Shown piece after piece: positions 58,084 through 64,000 of a stretch of 64,000 bases of DNA. The notes under the pieces are model-generated. The model was not told where the DNA came from, did no database searches, and saw only the letters and a list, made by a program, of their open reading frames with translations. Made by a program: the position numbers and the translations under genes. The stretch's first letter is position 1. Each line of letters opens with the position of its first letter. Source of the DNA: Sparassis latifolia (taxonomy: Eukaryota; Basidiomycota; Agaricomycetes; Polyporales; Sparassidaceae); assembly GCA_018466975.1 (NCBI GenBank), contig CM031559.1, positions 62,001 to 126,000 of the forward strand, given 5' to 3'.

Positions 58084-59086
58084 GTAGTTGTGCACTTTCA
58101 GCCGCCCCGTCTTCGTCTCGAGATGGTGAGAAGAAAATGAAACATGGCTCTCCTGTGGAGTGAAAGTAACTAAGACGAGCATTAGAACGGGGCCATGTTA
58201 AAGTTTGCTAGCAGCACCTACATTTCTTCATAGTTGAATATCTTTCATGAAGACAGTGCCACTGTAATACTACGACACGATTAGCGTCCGCAAAAAATAT
58301 TATGTGATACGCCTGCAGTGTTGGTACAGACGGCACAGGTCGTCGGGCGCTACTACCGACGCTACGTCGTGGTGGCGTTACGGTACGTAGCACCAAGACA
58401 ATTTGTCTTGCACGACCACCTTCACGAACCGGCATGCATTTGCCTGTCAGAGACACTCCGCAGGATCACTTCCGACGGTGGGAGGGGCCATATTTTGATT
58501 GGCTTGAGAAACTATGAATTGCACCAATTGTACATCCTGTCACTCCATAGTAACAGCCACTTAAACTACTTCACTGGTCGCCTTCTACTCATGCACAGAA
58601 GATTACTCACCTTTATTTCGAGATACGGCAATTTCGAAGAGCCTGAGGAGTCGGTCGATGTCCCGAAATAGAACTCAACTCTTACGTGCAACGCGTCCGA
58701 ACAAGCGTACGATGAAGCGGCTCGTGTCAGGCAACCTCTCTCCTGCAGAGGCCTGTATTTGAGGTAACCATCTCCATATTCAAGTACCTCCGCTGGTTGT
58801 TCGCCGAGTTGATTTTTTTTGGCGCCCAACTCACTCCTTTTACTCCAGAGCTATCAACGAAGATGACAGGAAAGAAGACTCCGATAAGACTGCAAGTTTC
58901 CACAAGGACAATTGCGATTAGCGATGTAAGTGAGTCACACCCCTGCGATAAGGTCACTTTGCTTATTGTGCAAGACTCCAGGGATGACTTCGGAAATTCT
59001 GCAGCAGTCTTTTACTCGCAGTATTGGCCTTCTCATGCTTCGTCCTTGCTCCTGCGCCCTTCCCTTCTGTTGCGATTTCCGCATCT
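58084..59086. other. Intergenic region
   Basis: No supported exon. It lies between the amine oxidase relic and the transporter and should contain the transporter promoter. No clear TATA box was seen. Confidence 0.4.
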
Positions 59087-61672
59087 ATGACGACTACTGA
59101 AGGAGCCCGAGTCTTAACACAGGGCGTCGGTTATGGAGTTGTGCTCGGCATTGGCCTCGTCTTCGCCGTTATCATGATGGGTCTGTCCTATCTACAGAAC
59201 CGTTACACGACTTTCAAGACTACCTCCTCAGAGGAGTTTAACACCGCGTCGCGCTCCGTCAAGCCCGGTCTCATCGCTTCGGGGATCGTTTCTGCATGGA
59301 CGTGGGCCGCGACTCTTCTCCAAAGTTCAACGGTGACATATGAGTGGGGACTCTGCGGCGGCTACTACTATGCAGCGGGCGCAACCATTCAGATTTTCAT
59401 TATGGCAGTCCTTGCCGTCCGAGTGAAGATGATCGCGCCATACTGCCATACCTACCTCGAGATCATGCAGGCGCGCTACGGCAATGCGGCGCACTTCATG
59501 TTTGTGGCATATGGTCTTGTCACCAACCTCATCGTCTCCAGCATGCTTCTGCTTGGCGGTAGTGCCGTTGTCAATGCCTTCACTGGCATGAACATCTACG
59601 CGTCCAATTTTTTGATTCCTCTGGGTGTGATGATCTATGTCATACTGGGCGGTCTTCGTGCCACGTTTCTGTGTGAGTCAGATCAAGATATCGTGTTTGC
59701 TAGCCCACTTAAATTGTAACTATCCAGGTGACTTCATACACACGACGATATTGATGATCATTATCGTAAGTCGTGTGGTCCTTCGCCTACTCGAAAACAA
59801 CGACTATACATGGCTCTCGAATTACAGCTCTACTTCTTTTTCTATACCTACACAAACTCTGCGTTGATTGGTGGCATTGATGGAATGTACCACCTGCTGC
59901 AAGAGGCAGCAACCTTACGCCCTGTCGCCGGAAATCAAGGAGGGTCATATCTGACTCTCAAATCTAACAGTACGCCCCAAAATCGTCCAAAAAAATGCGG
60001 CATTTTGACAAAATTATGCAGATGGTTTAATGTTTATGATCATTCAAATAACCAGTGCATTCGGCAATGTCACACTAGACCAGGCAAGTTACAATCTCCG
60101 CAACGGCTCGTGTCATAAAGCGTGTTGCTAATCAATATTCCTCCATATAGGGATACTGGCAGCGTGCGATTGCATCCAAAGCAAAGACTACCATGCGCGC
60201 ATATTTCTTGGGTGGTATCGCTTGGTTTGCTGTCCCACTGACATTCTCCTCTGTCATGGGTTTAGCTGCTGTTGCATTAGCGGATAGTAAGTACTAGCTG
60301 CATGGGATATAACACGATGCAGCTCACACCCTTACCTTCAATGGGCCCAAGCTTCCCCTACTCCGGAGGTCTATCGTCCGCCCAGATTGACGCTGGTCTT
60401 TCAGCGCCAGCCGGCGTTGTGACACTTCTTGGCAAGGGGGGTGCAGTTGCAATGGTTACAGCACATTTCTTTCTTCGTTGATCACAGTCTTACATATAAA
60501 GTAGCTGATCCTGCTCTTCATGGCGGTCACATCTGCCGCATCATCCGAGATGATCGCGACATCCTCCATCCTCACGTTTGACTTGTACCAGATCCACTTC
60601 AAGCCAGACGTCCGTGCAATCTAGTTTCTTTCCTATCTTATTGAGGTCTCACGTTTTATAAACGATAGGCACCTCCCGAGACGCTCATCAAGGTCTCACA
60701 CATTATGGTTGGAATCTGGGCGATCATCATGTCCAGTGTTGCATGTCTCTGGAACGGCATTGGCATCTCTCTGAACTGGCTGTACCTGTTTGCGGGGACG
60801 GTCTACACTTCAGCTGTCGGCCCTATTGTCCTGACCGTCTTGTGGCGCAAGCAGACAAGGGCCGCAGTCTTCGCCGGTGCTCTCGGCGGTCTATGCATCG
60901 GAATTACATGCTGGCTTGTCGTCGCCAAGGCGTACTACGGCGAGCTAAGTATCACCACTACAGGTATGCCCAGCTTCCTGTTTGATCTTTTCGCTGCAGT
61001 CATGACGAATGAATGGGACAGGCGAGATGTATCCTATGCTTGCGGGTAACCTGGGCTCCTGCTGCTCTGGTGTTCTCATCTCCATTATCGTCACTCTGAT
61101 CAAGCCGGACAACAAGTTTGACTGGACGGAGACAAAAAAGATTAATTCTCGGGGACACGCACTCGTCAGCGCAGGACGGCTGGATGAGCCACAGACACGG
61201 AGCAGCTTGAATGGCCCAACGTCCCCCTCAAGTCGGAGAAAAACTCTGAGGTCATGCATGTGTTGACTGCGAACGACAAGATGGAGCTCGATCTGAAGGA
61301 CGACACACATGAGGACACAGAGATGCTTCAGAAGTCGCTGGTAATGGCGACGTGGTCATCGCTGGCAGTCACATTCATTTTCATCTTTGTAAGTCGATTT
61401 TGCCAGCGACATTGTACAGTTGACTTGACATCGTTTAGTTAATCCCAATCCCGATGTTTCTCTCGCACTATGTGTTTTCCCTGCATTTCTTCAGGGCATG
61501 GGTAGTCATCTCTGTGTTGTGGCTTTTTGTTGCGGCACTTATCACTTCGATTCTGCCCGTCTGGGAGAGCCGCGACGCGATGATCAATATCTGCAGAGGT
61601 ATTATTCGCGACACATTTGGTGGACGACAGCATGAAAACATGACAGAGAATAAAAAGGCGGCTGCTGCGTGA
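59087..61672 (+). CDS. DUR3: DUR3-like urea/polyamine:H+ symporter (solute:sodium symporter family)
   Basis: This plasma-membrane carrier imports urea (and polyamines in yeast). Exons: 59087-59672, 59728-59765, 59828-59969, 60022-60083, 60151-60290, 60352-60454, 60505-60609, 60669-60963, 61022-61388 and 61439-61672; about 690 residues with many membrane spans. Family phrases: GLIASGIVSAWTWAATLLQS, YEWGLCGGYYYAAGATIQI, SYLTLKSN, GYWQRAIASKAKTTMRAYFL, LLFMAVTSAASSEMIATSSI and the DUR3-type tail. The intron at 60084-60150 has a clean GC-AG donor (CAG/GCAAGT). Intron 60610-60668 begins GTCCGT. The frame slips by one base near 61,190, between INSRG and EQLEWPNVPLK, inside a poorly conserved cytosolic loop. 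Confidence 0.9.
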
Positions 61673-62695
61673 AATGACGAGAGTAAATGATGTACATATA
61701 ATGTATTGCTACACAGTTCCTGCTGATAGACATGCTTTGTATGGGGACTGTACTCTGATGCAAGTAGTCAGTGCTTCAGTATTAAGACACAAATTCCCGA
61801 TGAAGCATGTGCTCATAGGACGCATCGGAGCATCAAGCTTCATCAAGGCCCGTGGTACGCGGCGGCAATCCACTCATTCGACTATTGTCTGACTCGGAGC
61901 TCGAGCATATATATGGTATTCTGAGACTCACCTATGATTTCGTCAACGTTGGGAGAATTTATTTTCTTACAGCAAGCCAGGCGTCAGACAAACATAATAT
62001 TGAGTCGCAGTAGCACATAGCAGTACTTCGACATTTACAGGTCTCTTCAAATGTCTCTCATGACTGAACCAAACTGGTGGTGCGCGCTGATTAAGACTGA
62101 TAGGAAGGCGCCTAAGCAGGACCTCGCGGCATATGTCGAACTTCGGACTTCAAGTGGGGTGGTTGCGAGACAAGAAGTTAAGATTACGAACATGGAGCAG
62201 CGATGCTTTTGCAAGGACCAGATTGCCGAGACAATTGTACACCCATGTCAGGGTACTTGCGCACGACTAGCTAAGACAAATACGAACTCGGAATGAATGT
62301 CCGAGAATAAATATACTCCGGCAAGTATTCGTATATTCCCAAAAGGTTCCCCATGTTCAAATAACAGAATTTCGCCTTGAGCGGAAATGTGAGAGCTCAG
62401 AGCATCCCAAGGTCCCGCTGAGTGGATTGGCTTGTTGTTTTATTTCCCGTAAATATTTAATATAGCAGCAGAGAGTGTCAGAGTTGTCATGCAGTCATGG
62501 TGGAAACGTGTATAACTGACTGACTACGTGAACGAACCAACCTGTCGCGGTCACGTGCACGTTCTATTCAACGCCACCAGCGGCTGCTCCAAGTTCGATA
62601 TTCAACACCTCAGTTCGCATTGTGTAAGCCCCGAACCAAATATGTCGGCCTCCGCTGGCCTGAGAAGCTGAGAACTTAATGGAGAATCCTGCGTG
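61673..62695. other. Intergenic region
   Basis: An 81-codon frame at 62,051-62,296 with six cysteines (QRCFCKDQ, HPCQGTC) looks faintly protein-like but has no recognisable domain. Otherwise empty. Confidence 0.4.
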
Positions 62696-62703
62696 GTATA
62701 TAG
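62696..62703 (+). promoter_or_regulatory. TATA box of the kinase gene
   Basis: GTATATAG, about 30 bp before a pyrimidine-rich likely start-site region. It argues against the ATG at 62,679 being the kinase start codon. Confidence 0.4.
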
Positions 62704-62794
62704 GCCGCACTCTCATTTCTAACCGTACGTCCCCCCTTCCTCAAAGCCTCTTTTTCACTCTCAAAAAAAAATCTCGGCAGGCAACTGCGTCTAA

Positions 62795-64000
62795 TTCGAA
62801 GGCTGCTACAGCTGCCGAATCCGGACACCTACCACCCCTCATCTCCGATCTGAACCCTCAGCGCAAAGCATCCCAGAGATCGAGTCGGCCCCCCGTAGTC
62901 GTAAACCTTCTAGTCGGGAAAAAGGGAAGGGAGGCTTGGCAACGAAATGGCGGAACGCGTCTTCGAGACGGACCCCTGTCAAGAAATTTATGGGCGAGTT
63001 CATTCCTGGACGGAAATGGACTCTGCCTATGGAAGAAACGGGCAAGTGGAAGAGTAAATTCAAAGACGTGGCCCTGATTACGAAGGAATCACAAATGTAC
63101 CCTGGTTTCGTGAGCACTTCCCCTCTTCATGATCTACACAGTCACTCAGTATATATTATATTCAGTGCGAAGCTGTGAACTTGGTCTTAAACATGGACAA
63201 GGACAACCGTCTCGTCGCGCGGGACATGGCAGACAGGGCCGACGCGACCGAAGACGGGGCGAAACTGATGGGCCTAAGTCCTATAGTGCGACCCGATGTA
63301 TCAATCTATGCAAAAACTCCCGAAGCAGTTAGGGACTACGAGCTCACCGCTGCAGAGGTCAAGAGGAGCGCGTGCGCAGAGGCTCGACATGAACATCTTG
63401 CCAGGGTCTGCCGGCAGCACCTGTGCGTGCCAGTCGAAATCAAGATTGATCACACGTCGTTAGCGTTCGAATTTCTGAACCCCGAGAAGAAGCCGCCTGT
63501 CCGAGGGGAGAGCGCGAAGGGCCAAATCACGGATTACGCCTCTAAGATTCTCCTTGCCCAGCACCGCGAGTTCTGCCTTATGGTGTATATCTTCAGATCT
63601 TTCGCGCGACTGGTACGATGGGACCGTGTCGGGCGATTCTTTCCGAGCGATTCAATTACGTGAAGGGTCGCACATTGCAGACGTTCATTCACAGAGTGGG
63701 CCGTATGTCGGATTCTCAGCTTGGATACGATCCGACTGTCGTTCCTGCTACGCCTGCAGAAGTCATGTTCATGGCCAGTTGCAAGGATAGGCTGAATGAC
63801 TACCACAAGCAGTGTCAGGACGAAGCAATGTCGGATGGGTGGCCTATTCACAAAGTCGCATTCTATGCGAAGGACGTCGTCGACAGCGAGGCGCTGCGCA
63901 AGGCCGCAAGGTCTGCTCCAGGATCCGCGCCCATTTGCAACTCCCCTCCTCATTCGCCTTCTCCTTCTGACTCTGTATCCTTCGATTATAACGCCACGCT
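62795..64000 (+). CDS. FunK1-like fungal protein kinase, partial at the window end
   Basis: FunK1 kinases are a fungal family expanded in Agaricomycetes. Exon 1 (in phase from about 62,795 to 63,109; the true start is unresolved) reads VKKFMGEFIPGRKW. Exon 2 starts at 63,166 with CEAVNLVLNMDKDN. It continues through VPVEIKIDHTSLAFEF, ITDYASKILLAQHREFCLMV and RLVRWDRVG, the typical FunK1 N-lobe. Near 63,630 the frame slips by one base. It then goes on to the window edge with NYVKGRTLQTFIHRVGRMSD and GYDPTVVPATPAEVMFMA. The catalytic loop lies beyond the window. The slip may be decay or a sequence error. Confidence 0.8.

Noticed and set aside
62679..63077. Frame starting at the ATG at 62,679 as the kinase N-terminus
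   Set aside because: It overlaps the likely TATA box and uses a different frame from the conserved FunK1 residues.
1..64000. CRISPR arrays, rRNA and tRNA genes, prokaryotic operons
   Set aside because: No spaced short repeats, no rRNA core motifs and no convincing tRNA cloverleaf were seen; the gene structure is clearly fungal.

Overview
The window looks like nuclear DNA of a filamentous Agaricomycete (Basidiomycota), most likely a wood-decay polypore or a relative. Protein-coding genes are split by many short introns of about 45-80 bp. The gene families are typical of that group: a FunK1-like fungal kinase, DUF4470/MYND-finger proteins, expanded F-box/LRR proteins, a KRE6/SKN1 glucan-synthesis protein, a YSL-type OPT transporter and a DUR3 urea transporter. 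No rRNA, tRNA, CRISPR array or prokaryotic feature was seen. All splice models were made by eye from GT-AG (sometimes GC-AG) signals and family conservation.

Layout. 1-2.9 kb: gene-poor, with diverged repeats. 2.9-5.1 kb: KRE6/SKN1-like gene lacking the GH16 catalytic acids and carrying a frameshift. 5.1-8 kb: no gene, tandem repeats. 8.0-8.6 kb (-): small secreted Cys-rich protein made of duplicated exons. 11.3-14.5 kb: intact copper amine oxidase with 14 exons, one apparently only 2 nt long. 15.4-17.9 kb: OPT/YSL transporter with two apparent frameshifts. 18.3-24.6 kb: F-box/LRR gene and decayed F-box-like pieces. 24.6-30.1 kb: complete but dead Ty1/copia retrotransposon (LTRs, PBS, PPT, target duplication), itself hit by a 638-bp TIR element. 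30.1-30.8 kb (-): broken F-box gene. 31.8-35.5 kb: DUF4470-MYND protein. 36-39.3 kb: duplicated hypothetical sequence and an F-box pseudogene. 39.6-46.6 kb: a 6.97-kb TIR element with a 7-bp target duplication, coding for a protein with AT-hooks, a zinc cluster, a DDE-like core and an embedded 3'-5' exonuclease; a 1.1-kb CACTA-like element interrupts it. 46.8-48.1 kb: intact MDR oxidoreductase. 48.3-51.1 kb (-): MYND pseudogene joined to the 3' end of an intact 13-exon serine carboxypeptidase whose promoter is tandemly duplicated. 53.3-54.1 kb: truncated aldo/keto reductase pseudogene. 54.5-55.2 kb (-): intact 3-exon gene of unknown function. 56.8-58.1 kb: truncated genomic copy of the amine oxidase. 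59.1-61.7 kb: DUR3-like transporter. 62.8 kb to the end: partial FunK1-like kinase.

Functionally the intact genes are nutrient-handling enzymes and carriers (amine oxidation, peptide hydrolysis, urea uptake, oligopeptide or metal-chelate uptake). They are interleaved with fast-evolving F-box and MYND genes and with nested transposons. The most unusual object is the TIR element at 39,601-46,572. Excising the CACTA-like insert and one copy of its target site rejoins that element's reading frame exactly.
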